From Planctomycetaceae bacterium (GTDB lineage Bacteria; Planctomycetota; Planctomycetia; Planctomycetales; Planctomycetaceae), in assembly GCA_014762625.1 (NCBI GenBank), contig JABURQ010000093.1, positions 1 through 36,359 of the forward strand: DNA of 36,359 nucleotides, read 5' to 3'. Below the pieces are notes generated by a model. The model saw nothing but the letters and a program-made list of their open reading frames with translations. It searched no databases and had not been told where the DNA came from. Shown here piece by piece: positions 1 to 5,874 of the stretch. Positions within the stretch are counted from its first letter, which is position 1, and each line of letters starts with the position of its first letter. A program made the translations under genes and the position numbers.

Positions 1-163
1 CGCATTCCCGCAGGACCTGCAACACTTCCTCGCGGTAAATGGGCACTTCACCCGGCGCGGTGATCCCCAGCCGCACGCGATCTCCCCGCACCTCGACGAC
101 CGTCACCGTGACGTTCTCGCCGACCACAATCCGTTCATTTTTTTTTCGTGAAAGCACTAACAT
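1..163 (-). CDS. csrA: Carbon storage regulator CsrA (partial, runs off the left edge)
   Basis: The reverse strand from 163 encodes a protein opening MLVLSRKKNERIVVG and continuing with the family's GDRVRLGI and APxxxPIYREE segments. This is the complete first five-sixths of CsrA/RsmA. CsrA is a small dimeric beta-strand RNA-binding protein that blocks or stabilises mRNAs by binding GGA motifs around ribosome binding sites. Fifty-four codons are visible of a usual 60-75. A strong ribosome binding site (GGAGGA, 5 nt before the ATG) fixes the start. It lies in what appears to be the end of an integrated element, so it may be an element-borne copy rather than the only chromosomal csrA. The C-terminus is outside the window. 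Confidence 0.93.
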   Translation of the reverse strand, partial: MLVLSRKKNERIVVGENVTVTVVEVRGDRVRLGITAPGEVPIYREEVLQVLREC

Positions 164-181
164 TGCCGTCCTCCGTACTGG

Positions 182-212
182 CTAATTTCTAATTCCTAAT
201 CCCTAACAACTA
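182..212. repeat. TAATTCCTAATCCCTAA-type linker repeat, copy 1
   Basis: An AT-rich stretch of degenerate CTAATTCCTAAT/CCCTAA units in the csrA leader. Similar stretches occur at 1391-1452 and 1733-1771, always between genes or RNA modules. It has no coding potential. Confidence 0.5.
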
Positions 213-275
213 AAAATCCGTCCGCGATTTCGATCCCTGAAATCGGGCCTCCCTGTTGCCGCCGTCGCTTTGCCG

Positions 276-605
276 TCATGGCTCACGATCGACCGGACGT
301 TGCCCGCTTCCTTGCAACCGCTCGATAATTTCCGGGATGTGCAGGGCGCGGCTCTGCTGATCGTCGGGACGTCGAATCCAGCCCTTCTTGTGCAGCGCCC
401 GCAAATGGCCGACGATGCCGTTGGGTGATTCAATCTCGAGCGCCGCCATCATTTCCCGCACGCTCGGCTGATAACCGTGTTCGAGCGTGAATTCAATCAG
501 ATAGTCGTAAACCTCTTGCTGTCGTTCGGTCAGCGGCTTTTGATTTGTCGCAGCCAATGGAGGGCTTCCGGTGTTCCCTTTGGTGTTTGAAAGTATCGAT
601 CCCAT
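276..605 (-). CDS. LexA-type winged-helix DNA-binding protein lacking a peptidase domain
   Basis: The segment KPLTERQQEVYDYLIEF, then GYQPSVREMMAALEI and ESPNGIVGHLRALHKKGWI, matches the LexA N-terminal DNA-binding winged helix (about residues 23-90). The protein is 109 residues and has no S24 Ser/Lys protease domain, so it cannot self-cleave like LexA. It probably acts as a small regulator of its element. The start is uncertain. The ATG at 605 lacks a good ribosome binding site, whereas an in-frame TTG at 557 sits 7 nt after GGAAG and would give a more typical start (about 93 residues). Regulation of its own cluster is inference. Confidence 0.8.
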   Translation of the reverse strand: MGSILSNTKGNTGSPPLAATNQKPLTERQQEVYDYLIEFTLEHGYQPSVREMMAALEIESPNGIVGHLRALHKKGWIRRPDDQQSRALHIPEIIERLQGSGQRPVDREP

Positions 606-709
606 AGCTCATCTTTCGTTGGTGGAAGTTTCGGTTCGTCGGGGCGTTCCCATTCACGGCGAATCTGCTCTTCTAGTCGTCGTCGCTCGTCTGCGGTCTC
701 AGTGTCCAG
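530..709 (-). CDS. Possible small overlapping ORF without a normal start codon
   Basis: Between the winged-helix gene and the LexA-like gene a third minus-strand frame reads as a hydrophilic, protein-like sequence (…RRRLEEQIRREWERPDEP…KDELWDRYFQTPKGTPEALHW…) ending at a TGA at 530-532. It fills a gap otherwise without coding sequence and overlaps both neighbours. There is no ATG, GTG or TTG in frame. The only candidates are a CTG at 709, or a -1 frameshift from the end of the upstream gene around its GACGACGAC TAG. No family is recognised. It could be a broken gene, a frameshift extension of the upstream protein, or chance. Confidence 0.3.
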   Translation of the reverse strand: MDTETADERRRLEEQIRREWERPDEPKLPPTKDELWDRYFQTPKGTPEALHWLRQIKSR

Positions 710-1032
710 AGGCCGTCTACTTTCTCGACTCCCGGAACCTTGCTGATCGTCGGTCTCAGTTGGCCGTGAGAAAGGCCGGTGGAGTCGGAAATCTCCTGCA
801 TCGTCAGCGGTCCGGCTGCCAAGGCGGACGTGACCAGGTTGGCGATCTCGTCGGGAGCCGATCCGGAAGTTTTTCGTGGCGACTTTCCCGGCGATTTTCC
901 TTCCCGCTTGACGGCCACCCTCCGCAGTTCCTTGAGCCTTTTCAATTCGCCCTCCAGGGCGCCGATCTCTTCGTCGATCTGGTCGACGGAAAGCGAGTTG
1001 ATGATTTGTCGCGCGGTCAGTTCCTGTGTCAT
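673..1032 (-). CDS. Small coiled-coil/winged-helix DNA-binding protein, unknown role
   Basis: A 119-residue protein beginning MTQELTARQIINSL. Residues about 15-45 (DQIDEEIGALEGELKRLKEL) form a probable coiled coil. A basic Lys/Arg/Ser linker follows. The C-terminal half (DEIANLVTSALAAGPLTMQEISDSTGLSHGQLRPTISKV) looks like a winged helix-turn-helix with a recognition helix. The start at 1032 was chosen over an upstream ATG because AGGAAA precedes it and because its ATG overlaps the stop of the 36-residue ORF upstream (ATGA), which suggests translational coupling. No named family is recognised. DNA binding is inferred from the fold pattern. Confidence 0.75.
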   Translation of the reverse strand: MTQELTARQIINSLSVDQIDEEIGALEGELKRLKELRRVAVKREGKSPGKSPRKTSGSAPDEIANLVTSALAAGPLTMQEISDSTGLSHGQLRPTISKVPGVEKVDGLWTLRPQTSDDD

Positions 1033-1139
1033 GAGTGTTTTCCTAAGTCGTGGGGATCGTCGGTCGAGTCGAGGAGATAGAACCCGATGACGGCGGGCAC
1101 ACAGATGAAGTAACAAAACGCGATAATCAGGCCGCTCAT
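1029..1139 (-). CDS. 36-residue single-pass membrane peptide
   Basis: A short reading frame (MSGLIIAFCYFICVPAVIGFYLLDS, then a polar DDPHDLGKHS tail) directly follows a perfect AAGGAGG ribosome binding site 5 nt before its ATG. Its TGA overlaps the ATG of the downstream winged-helix gene, so the two are probably translated together. Residues 4-23 form one hydrophobic helix, and the C-terminal 13 residues are acidic/polar. No family is recognised. The size and topology fit small phage or toxin-like membrane peptides, but nothing in the sequence proves that. Confidence 0.6.
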   Translation of the reverse strand: MSGLIIAFCYFICVPAVIGFYLLDSTDDPHDLGKHS

Positions 1140-1180
1140 CTCGCCTCCTTCAGCGCGTACGTTCCACGCAGAGTTCTGAA

Positions 1181-1230
1181 AGTGTGAAAAGTGAGAAAGG
1201 TGTGAAAAGTAAAAAGGTTAAATGTGAAAA
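1181..1230. repeat. Degenerate GTGAAAA/GTGAGAAAG repeats
   Basis: About four imperfect copies of (A)GTGTGAAAA or GTGAGAAAGG lie in tandem between the structured element at 1233-1357 and the ribosome binding site of the 36-residue ORF. On the minus strand this is a T-rich leader (TTTTCAC units). It is non-coding. It may help terminate the upstream RNA. Confidence 0.4.
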
Positions 1231-1232
1231 GA

Positions 1233-1357
1233 TGCCCGGCCTTCCCAAAGGTTTATGAACCCCGTTCGGGCCGGGCAACAGTGGCTTCACCACCTGGCAG
1301 CGAATTTGTCCAAGCTACCAATCGTCATGGTTCACAGGTCGCTGTCACCTCATTCGC
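1233..1357 (-). ncRNA. Candidate structured RNA A
   Basis: About 125 nt with several complementary helices visible by eye. They are a 9-bp stem TGCCCGGCC/GGCCGGGCA (1233-1241 with 1269-1277), GTGG/CCAC (1281-1284 with 1290-1293), GCGAAT/ATTCGC (1300-1305 with 1352-1357), and inside that ACAG/CTGT with a 4-nt loop (1334-1345) capped by GGT/ACC. Read on the minus strand, the 9-bp stem is last and is followed by a T-rich stretch, like a terminator. The TGGCTTCACC core is shared with element B at 1540-1549. The strand is inferred from the minus-strand neighbours. No known RNA family was identified with confidence. Confidence 0.4.
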
Positions 1358-1390
1358 AACGCCCTTAACCCGGGCTGGGGTGTTTAAGTG

Positions 1391-1452
1391 GTTAGGATTT
1401 AGGGGTTAGTATTTAAGTACTAGACACTAACTCCTATTCCCTAATTCCTAGT
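1391..1452. repeat. TAATTCCTAATCCCTAA-type linker repeat, copy 2
   Basis: GGTTAGGATTTAGGGGTTAG followed by inverted-sense CACTAACTCC/CCCTAATTCCTA units. This resembles the linkers at 182-212 and 1733-1771, and separates structured elements A and B. Confidence 0.45.
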
Positions 1453-1461
1453 TCCGAGGAG

Positions 1462-1736
1462 TGGAGAGTTGAGGGGTCGAACCTCGCGGCGGATAGGGTG
1501 GTTGTCAGTACCCTTCGGGTTCCCCCGACCGCTGGTGTGTTGGCTTCACCGTGCCGCCCAATGCGACTACTCTCCAAATGCCGGCCTCTCACCGACCCAG
1601 AAGTTACGTTTTCGGACTGCTTGACATCCCCAACTTCTAAGAGACTTGCCACGATTAGGCCGTGTCCTTTGACCAGGGACCCGCACGGGCTGCAGGCACT
1701 CCCCATCGCATCAACCCGTTTAGCGAATCTCGCTAA
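1462..1736 (-). ncRNA. Candidate large structured RNA B with a tRNA-like 3' domain
   Basis: The helices visible are a 5' hairpin TTAGCGA/TCGCTAA with a 3-nt loop (1720-1736), and a nested central arm of GGCCT/AGGCC (1583-1587 with 1657-1661), TCTC/GAGA (1587-1590 with 1641-1644) and AGAAGTT/AACTTCT (1599-1605 with 1632-1638). There is also a GNRA hairpin TCGGG-GGAA-CCCGA on the minus strand (1515-1528). The 3' domain is tRNA-like: a 7-bp acceptor-like helix GGAGAGT/ACTCTCC (1463-1469 with 1569-1575) stacked on a T-arm-like GAGG-TTCGACC-CCTC hairpin (1471-1485), with an A in the discriminator position (1462). At 114 nt and with no anticodon arm, the 3' domain is not an ordinary tRNA. The strand follows the adjacent tRNA. 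Function unknown. Confidence 0.45.
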
Positions 1737-1771
1737 TTCTCCCTACTAATTCCTAATTACTAATCCCTAAA
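1733..1771. repeat. TAATTCCTAATCCCTAA-type linker repeat, copy 3
   Basis: CTAATTCTCCC, TACTAATTCCTAATTACTAAT and CCCTAA units immediately 3' of the tRNA on its strand. It has the same character as the linkers at 182-212 and 1391-1452. Confidence 0.5.
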
Positions 1772-1784
1772 AACTCACTTCATA

Positions 1785-1857
1785 TAGTGCCGGCAGGATT
1801 TGAACCTGCGATCTTCGGGATATGAACCCGACGGGATGACCACTTCCCCACGGCACG
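1785..1857 (-). tRNA. tRNA-Met(CAT), initiator type
   Basis: The reverse strand folds into a 73-nt cloverleaf. The acceptor is CGTGCCG/CGGCACT, with 6 pairs and a C1-U72 mismatch. The D arm is GGGA/TCCC, the anticodon arm TCGGG-TTCATAT-CCCGA, and the T arm GCAGG-TTCAAAT-CCTGC, with discriminator A and no encoded CCA. Initiator features are the unpaired 1-72 position, three consecutive G:C pairs at the base of the anticodon loop, and a purine11:pyrimidine24 D-stem pair. It lies inside the putative integrated element, so it may be an extra initiator tRNA. An Ile2 (CAT, lysidine) identity is possible but fits these features less well. Confidence 0.88.
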
Positions 1858-1865
1858 CTGTTGTT

Positions 1866-2096
1866 TCAAACTTCAAGACCTTGAGCGAACTCCTCAACAG
1901 ATCGGCGACAGTAACCAACCTTTTTTCCGCTGGGCATTTTGCCTTTGCGAATGTGGCCAGCTTCGACGTACCTCTGGAGAGTGTCGTACGAAATCCCGCC
2001 GAGGAACTTCATCGTTTCTTCACTCCCCATCAAGCCTCGATCGGCGAAGGGATAGCCCCAAGTCTCGTCTGCCGATTTGATCTGCAAGTCGCTCAT
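1866..2096 (-). CDS. Excisionase/AlpA-like helix-turn-helix protein
   Basis: A 76-residue protein. The core GLMGSEETMKFLGGISYDTLQRYVEAG followed by IRKGKMPSGKKVGYCRRSVEEFAQ has the MerR/excisionase (HTH_17) pattern: an opening helix, a recognition helix with a Y-x-x-L-x-R-x-V turn, then a basic wing and a final RSVEEF helix. Such proteins direct excision or act as small regulators in prophages and integrative elements. The start at 2096 was chosen because the upstream extension is unrelated in composition and overlaps repeats. It is the last gene before the tRNA scar at 2435-2476, the usual place for xis-type genes. No integrase is visible in the window. Confidence 0.75.
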   Translation of the reverse strand: MSDLQIKSADETWGYPFADRGLMGSEETMKFLGGISYDTLQRYVEAGHIRKGKMPSGKKVGYCRRSVEEFAQGLEV

Positions 2097-2196
2097 GTTT
2101 CTCTCTTCCGTACTGATGCGGTTGCCCGCGACGAATGAAACATTAGCAGAAAAATCGTGGTGCAAATCGGGTTTTTGTGAGCGAAAAACAGGACTT

Positions 2197-2229
2197 CCAC
2201 GAGACTGACGATTCCGCCACGAGACTGAC
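2197..2229. repeat. Direct repeat CCACGAGACTGAC, two copies
   Basis: Copies at 2197-2209 and 2217-2229 are 20 bp apart start to start, about two helical turns. A shortened inverted copy (AGTCTCG) lies just after at about 2241-2247. They lie upstream of the HTH gene and 0.2 kb from the tRNA scar. Candidate operator or arm-type recombination sites. Confidence 0.6.
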
Positions 2230-2268
2230 AATTACGGTGGAGTCTCGCCGTAAAAAGTTTGAGATTTT

Positions 2269-2298
2269 TTTTCTCCGTTCAGAAAAGTTCGGAGAAAA
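2269..2298. terminator. Possible bidirectional terminator hairpin
   Basis: A 9-bp inverted repeat TTTTCTCCG/CGGAGAAAA (2269-2277 with 2290-2298) around a 12-nt loop. It has a run of eight T on the left and AAAA on the right, so it could terminate in either direction. It could equally be a protein-binding palindrome. Confidence 0.4.
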
Positions 2299-2301
2299 CG
2301 C

Positions 2302-2322
2302 CAGTCAGTAAATCAGTCAGTA
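2302..2322. repeat. Direct repeat CAGTCAGTA, two copies
   Basis: Copies at 2302-2310 and 2314-2322, spaced 12 bp start to start. A further CGGACTG pair occurs at 2340-2346 and 2355-2361. These are candidate integrase/excisionase arm sites next to the tRNA scar. Confidence 0.5.
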
Positions 2323-2433
2323 CCCAGCGGCGTCCTCGTGCGGACTGATGCGTCGTCGGACTGGTCCTTCAGAGATTCCCCAAGCATGCCTGTGATGAGT
2401 GTTGCTTGCTTGTGCGGACAATATGCGCAAATA

Positions 2434-2476
<43 letters not shown>

Positions 2477-2538
2477 TTTTTGCTGCGCAGATCAGTGACC
2501 ATGAGTCATTTCTGCGGCAGTGCGGAAATTCCTCCCGA

Positions 2539-3948
2539 TCACGCAAGCTGTAGCGGCTCTCCCACACAGAGCTGTTGAGGGATCTGCATGAAGCGGTCTT
2601 CGTATTCGAGCGTTGGGTCGATGCCGAGATGCTCGAAGACGGTCGCCGCCAGATCGGCGGGTGACGCAGGACGATCTTTCACGTAACCGCCGGTCCGAGT
2701 TGTCGAGCCGTAGACCTGGCCGCCCGGAACACCGCCTCCCGCAACGATTGCGGAAAACGCATGCGGCCAATGATCGCGACCGGTGGGAGTGGTCATGCCG
2801 TTCTGACTGATGGCGCCCACTTTGGGCGTGCGGCCGAATTCTCCCAGCGCGACCACCAGAGTCGTCTCCAGTAACCCTCTCTGATCGAGATCCTCCAGAA
2901 ACGCGGAGAGTCCTCTATCGAACGGCGGACAAAGACGGCTTTTCAATTTTGGGAAGTTATCGACGTGCGTGTCCCAATGGGGCGAGACTTTGTCGTCTTT
3001 GTGATCATCGTCCCAGTTGACCGTCACCAGATTCACTCCGGATTCCACCAGTCGTCTGGAGAGCAGCAAGCTCTGACCGAATCGCGTTCGACCGTAATGA
3101 TCTCGCAGAGACTCGGTTTCCCGATCGAGCTGTAAGGCATCGGCCATGATCGAAGAACGGATCATCGAATAGGCAGTGCGATAATGTCGTTGCAGCGATT
3201 CGATGTTGGCGCTGTCGGGGATCCGATCCTCGGCCAGTGCTTCCAGTGACTTTTGGAGCCGTTCGCGCTGTTTCAATTGAGGAAGCGTGGCCCCGCCCGA
3301 AAGCCCCTGAACTTCGAAATGAGTGGAGTTGGGATTGCCGGCGATCAGGAAAGGATTGAACTCTTCGCCCATGCGGGCACCCGTTTGACCGGCGATGCGA
3401 CGATCCTGTCCCACGAACTGGGTGTACCAGGGGAGCACGACCGACGTCGGCAAGCCGGCGTCCTTTTTCCGGCCAAACCGGTTCACCATCGACGATAAGG
3501 ACGGCCAGTCCTTCGGGGTGGCTTGATCGGTGACGGGAGGCCCAAAGTATTCACGTCCGGAATAAATTTCACTGCACGCCGGTCCGTGGACCGGCATCTT
3601 GTGAGACATCGACCGAACCAGGCAGACCTTGTCCATCTGCTTCGCCATCAGCGGCAGATGCTCGCAGATACGGACTCCACCGACGTTGGTTTCAATGGGA
3701 AGGAATTCGCCGCGAATTTCTCGCGGTGCATCCGGTTTCATATCCCACAAGTCGATATGACTTTGTCCGCCGAAGAGAAAAATGAACACACAGGAGTGAG
3801 CCCGCTGCTTCGGCTTTGTTTCTGTCGTTGCGGAAGCGGCCTGCAGACGTCGAAGTCGATCGTTATTAAGACCGAGAAAGGTCAGCATTCCCGCTTGCAA
3901 AGCGGCACGTCGCGAAATCGATGGCTGCGCGAGTGCTGATTGCCACAT
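2539..3948 (-). CDS. DUF1501 family protein 1 (Tat-exported), not paired with a PSD1 gene
   Basis: A 469-residue member of the DUF1501 family, which belongs to the alkaline phosphatase/sulfatase-like superfamily and is common in planctomycetes. The N-terminus has a twin-arginine signal (SISRRAALQAGMLTFLGL, RR at 13-14). Family landmarks are GGQSHIDLWDMKPDAP, SPHWDTHVDNF, ALGEFGRTPKVG, TPTGRDHWPHAFSAIVAGGG and the near-terminal EDRFMQIPQQL. The start at 3948 was preferred over an in-frame ATG at 4026 because it places the Tat motif near the N-terminus. Unlike the other three copies here it has no adjacent PSCyt/PSD1 gene, and it is divergent from the M81 gene across 265 bp. Its biochemical role is not established. 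Confidence 0.92.
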   Translation of the reverse strand: MWQSALAQPSISRRAALQAGMLTFLGLNNDRLRRLQAASATTETKPKQRAHSCVFIFLFGGQSHIDLWDMKPDAPREIRGEFLPIETNVGGVRICEHLPLMAKQMDKVCLVRSMSHKMPVHGPACSEIYSGREYFGPPVTDQATPKDWPSLSSMVNRFGRKKDAGLPTSVVLPWYTQFVGQDRRIAGQTGARMGEEFNPFLIAGNPNSTHFEVQGLSGGATLPQLKQRERLQKSLEALAEDRIPDSANIESLQRHYRTAYSMIRSSIMADALQLDRETESLRDHYGRTRFGQSLLLSRRLVESGVNLVTVNWDDDHKDDKVSPHWDTHVDNFPKLKSRLCPPFDRGLSAFLEDLDQRGLLETTLVVALGEFGRTPKVGAISQNGMTTPTGRDHWPHAFSAIVAGGGVPGGQVYGSTTRTGGYVKDRPASPADLAATVFEHLGIDPTLEYEDRFMQIPQQLCVGEPLQLA

Positions 3949-4213
3949 GGATACACCGTTACGAAAACGAAGTTCGGTCCTTCTTGATTCTCGAGCGACG
4001 AGGAGACTTTGAGTTCTTCTCTTCAAGACTATCGGATCTCAACCATCGATGAACCGGGAATTTGGAGACATTTCACGGAATACCCCGGATCTTTGAAATC
4101 TTATCAAGATGTGTCACCAGATCTGAACGCAATCCCTAACAGGGGCTTGATTCCCGTCGCACGCTCTGGCAATGATCGAATCTCGCTTTCGAACCCCGAA
4201 ATGAAAGACCGTT
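3949..4213. promoter_or_regulatory. Divergent intergenic region
   Basis: A 265-bp spacer between the minus-strand DUF1501 gene and the plus-strand M81 gene, so promoters for both must lie here. No sigma-70-like boxes or operator could be assigned with confidence. Confidence 0.4.
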
Positions 4214-5734
4214 ATGCGGATTGGGATCATTGGACTGCTCCACGAATCGAACACCTTTCTGGCTTCGCCGACAGTCATCGACAACTTCAAACAGGTGACG
4301 CTGGCGACGGGAGCCGAGATTCCACCGCTGTTCGAGGAATCGCACCATGAGATCGGCGGCTTTTTTGTCGGACTGAAGCAGCTCTCTGACTCGATCGAGG
4401 AACCAATCGAGATCGTTCCCATTTTTGTGGGGCGTTCCCTTCCGTCGGGAACCATTTCTTCGGAGTGCTGGCAGGAACTGCAACGACGTTTGTTTCAGGA
4501 ACTGGAACAGGCCGGCCCACTCGACGGTCTCCTGCTGGCTCCACACGGTGCGACCGTCAGCGAAGAAATCCTCGACGCCGACGGAAACTGGATGCAAAAA
4601 GTCCGTCAGGTCGTCGGGCTCGATCTTCCTCTGATTGCCACCTGCGACCCGCATGCCAATCTATCGCCGCAGATGGTCGCAGCCTGTGATGCTATTCTCG
4701 CTTATCGAACCAATCCCCACCTCGATCAGAAACAACGGGGAATGCAAGCGGCCGAGCTCTTGGTACGCACGATTCAGGGAGAGATCAAACCCTGCATGGA
4801 AGCGATCTTCCCCCCCATGGCGATCAGCATCGATCGACAGATGACCGAGGAATGGCCGCTGTCGGAATTGTGCGCGACGGCCAATGAACAACAACTCACG
4901 GAACCCGACCTGCTCAGTAACAGCATACTTTTGGGATTCCCTTACGCGGATGTCCCTGAAATGGGATCGGCTGTCGTAGTGGTCACCGATAATGATCCAG
5001 CCAAAGCCCGAGCCTACGCACAGAAACTTGCCGAAAAAATGTGGTCGCACCGCGAAGACCTCGCGGCTGATCTGGTCAGTATCGAAACAGCACTCGATCG
5101 GTGCCGGGAGTTTTCCGAGCCAGTCTGCCTTCTGGATATGGGAGACAACGTCGGCGGAGGTTCTTCGGCGGACGGAACGTCTCTGGCGGAAGCACTCCAT
5201 CACCGAAATGAATTTTCCGCGTTCGTTTGTCTGTACGATCCGCAGGTCGTCAAAGAAGCGGAAGCGGTCGGAGCGGGGAACCGGGCCACTTTCTCCGTGG
5301 GCGGAAAAACGGATGATCTCCACGGTTCCCCTTTCACGGCGGAGTTTGAGATCGTGTCGTTTCATGACGGTCGATTTCGCGAGTCGGAAGTTCGACATGG
5401 CGGCTTTTCCGAATTCGATCAGGGGATGACCGTCATCCTGAAGACTTCAACGGACCTGACGATCATGGTGACTTCTCGACGCATGGTCCCGTTCAGCCTG
5501 CAACAGGTCATCAGTGGCGACCTCGACCCGGCGAGTTTCGACGTGCTGGTGGCGAAGGGAGTGAACGCTCCCATCGCCGCCTATCGAGAAGTCTGTCCCC
5601 ACTTCATCCGGGTCAATACTCCCGGCTCGACGTCTGCCGACATGACGCAACTTCCGTTCGAGCATCGTCGCCGGCCGCTGTTTCCCTTTGAACGGGAGAC
5701 CTCCTGGTCGAGCGAAGACGCATCCGCGGAATGA
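4214..5734 (+). CDS. M81 family metallohydrolase (microcystinase C / MlrC-like)
   Basis: A 506-residue protein of the M81 family: DUF1485 N-terminal catalytic half and MlrC C-terminal half. Landmarks are GLLHESNTF (H10, E11), APHGATVSEEILDADG (about 109-124), CDPHANLS (D145, H147), YRTNPHLD (H169), LDMGDNVGGGSSADGT (307-322) and NTPGSTSADM near the C-terminus. D145-x-H147 plus a histidine 22 residues later reproduces the family zinc site. MlrC hydrolyses a linearised microcystin fragment, but most family members sit in catabolic clusters with other substrates. There is no signal peptide, so it is cytoplasmic. It is the first gene of a same-strand run with a dehydratase, creatininase-like hydrolase and symporter, so the substrate is more likely an imported small molecule than microcystin (inference). 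Confidence 0.93.
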   Translation: MRIGIIGLLHESNTFLASPTVIDNFKQVTLATGAEIPPLFEESHHEIGGFFVGLKQLSDSIEEPIEIVPIFVGRSLPSGTISSECWQELQRRLFQELEQAGPLDGLLLAPHGATVSEEILDADGNWMQKVRQVVGLDLPLIATCDPHANLSPQMVAACDAILAYRTNPHLDQKQRGMQAAELLVRTIQGEIKPCMEAIFPPMAISIDRQMTEEWPLSELCATANEQQLTEPDLLSNSILLGFPYADVPEMGSAVVVVTDNDPAKARAYAQKLAEKMWSHREDLAADLVSIETALDRCREFSEPVCLLDMGDNVGGGSSADGTSLAEALHHRNEFSAFVCLYDPQVVKEAEAVGAGNRATFSVGGKTDDLHGSPFTAEFEIVSFHDGRFRESEVRHGGFSEFDQGMTVILKTSTDLTIMVTSRRMVPFSLQQVISGDLDPASFDVLVAKGVNAPIAAYREVCPHFIRVNTPGSTSADMTQLPFEHRRRPLFPFERETSWSSEDASAE

Positions 5735-5874
5735 AGACTTCACGTTGTACAGTACGATCTCTCCCGGAATTTCCTCTCTTCCGAAGTCCGCTCCTGTTAG
5801 TCTGGTCGTCAAGCATCAACGATTACGAATGCAAGTTCTTTTCAACACTGAGATCTACATCGAGTATCTGACAC

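Noticed and set aside
1240-1300. Cobalamin riboswitch, because GCCACTG and GGGAAGGC occur in order on the minus strand
   Set aside because: The upstream core (GGTG/AAATCC and GCAACTGTGA-like segments) is absent or poorly matched. The 3' GGCCGGGC pairs locally rather than with a distant 5' strand, and no cobalamin gene follows.
1224-1409. 61-residue plus-strand reading frame
   Set aside because: It overlaps structured element A, has no ribosome binding site, and lies on the strand opposite all genes of the element.
1462-1575. An ordinary tRNA gene (7-bp acceptor and T arm present)
   Set aside because: 114 nt is too long even for a long-variable-arm tRNA. No 7-nt anticodon loop with T33 can be placed, and the D arm needs an oversized loop. 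Kept as a tRNA-like domain instead.
1434-1706. 90-residue minus-strand reading frame
   Set aside because: It coincides with the strongly helical RNA candidate and has a low-complexity Ser/Thr/Gly/Arg composition with no good ribosome binding site.
4214-5734. A dedicated microcystin degradation (mlr) cluster
   Set aside because: Only the M81 family is present. There is no MlrA (membrane CAAX-like protease), MlrB (beta-lactamase-like) or MlrD-type transporter nearby.
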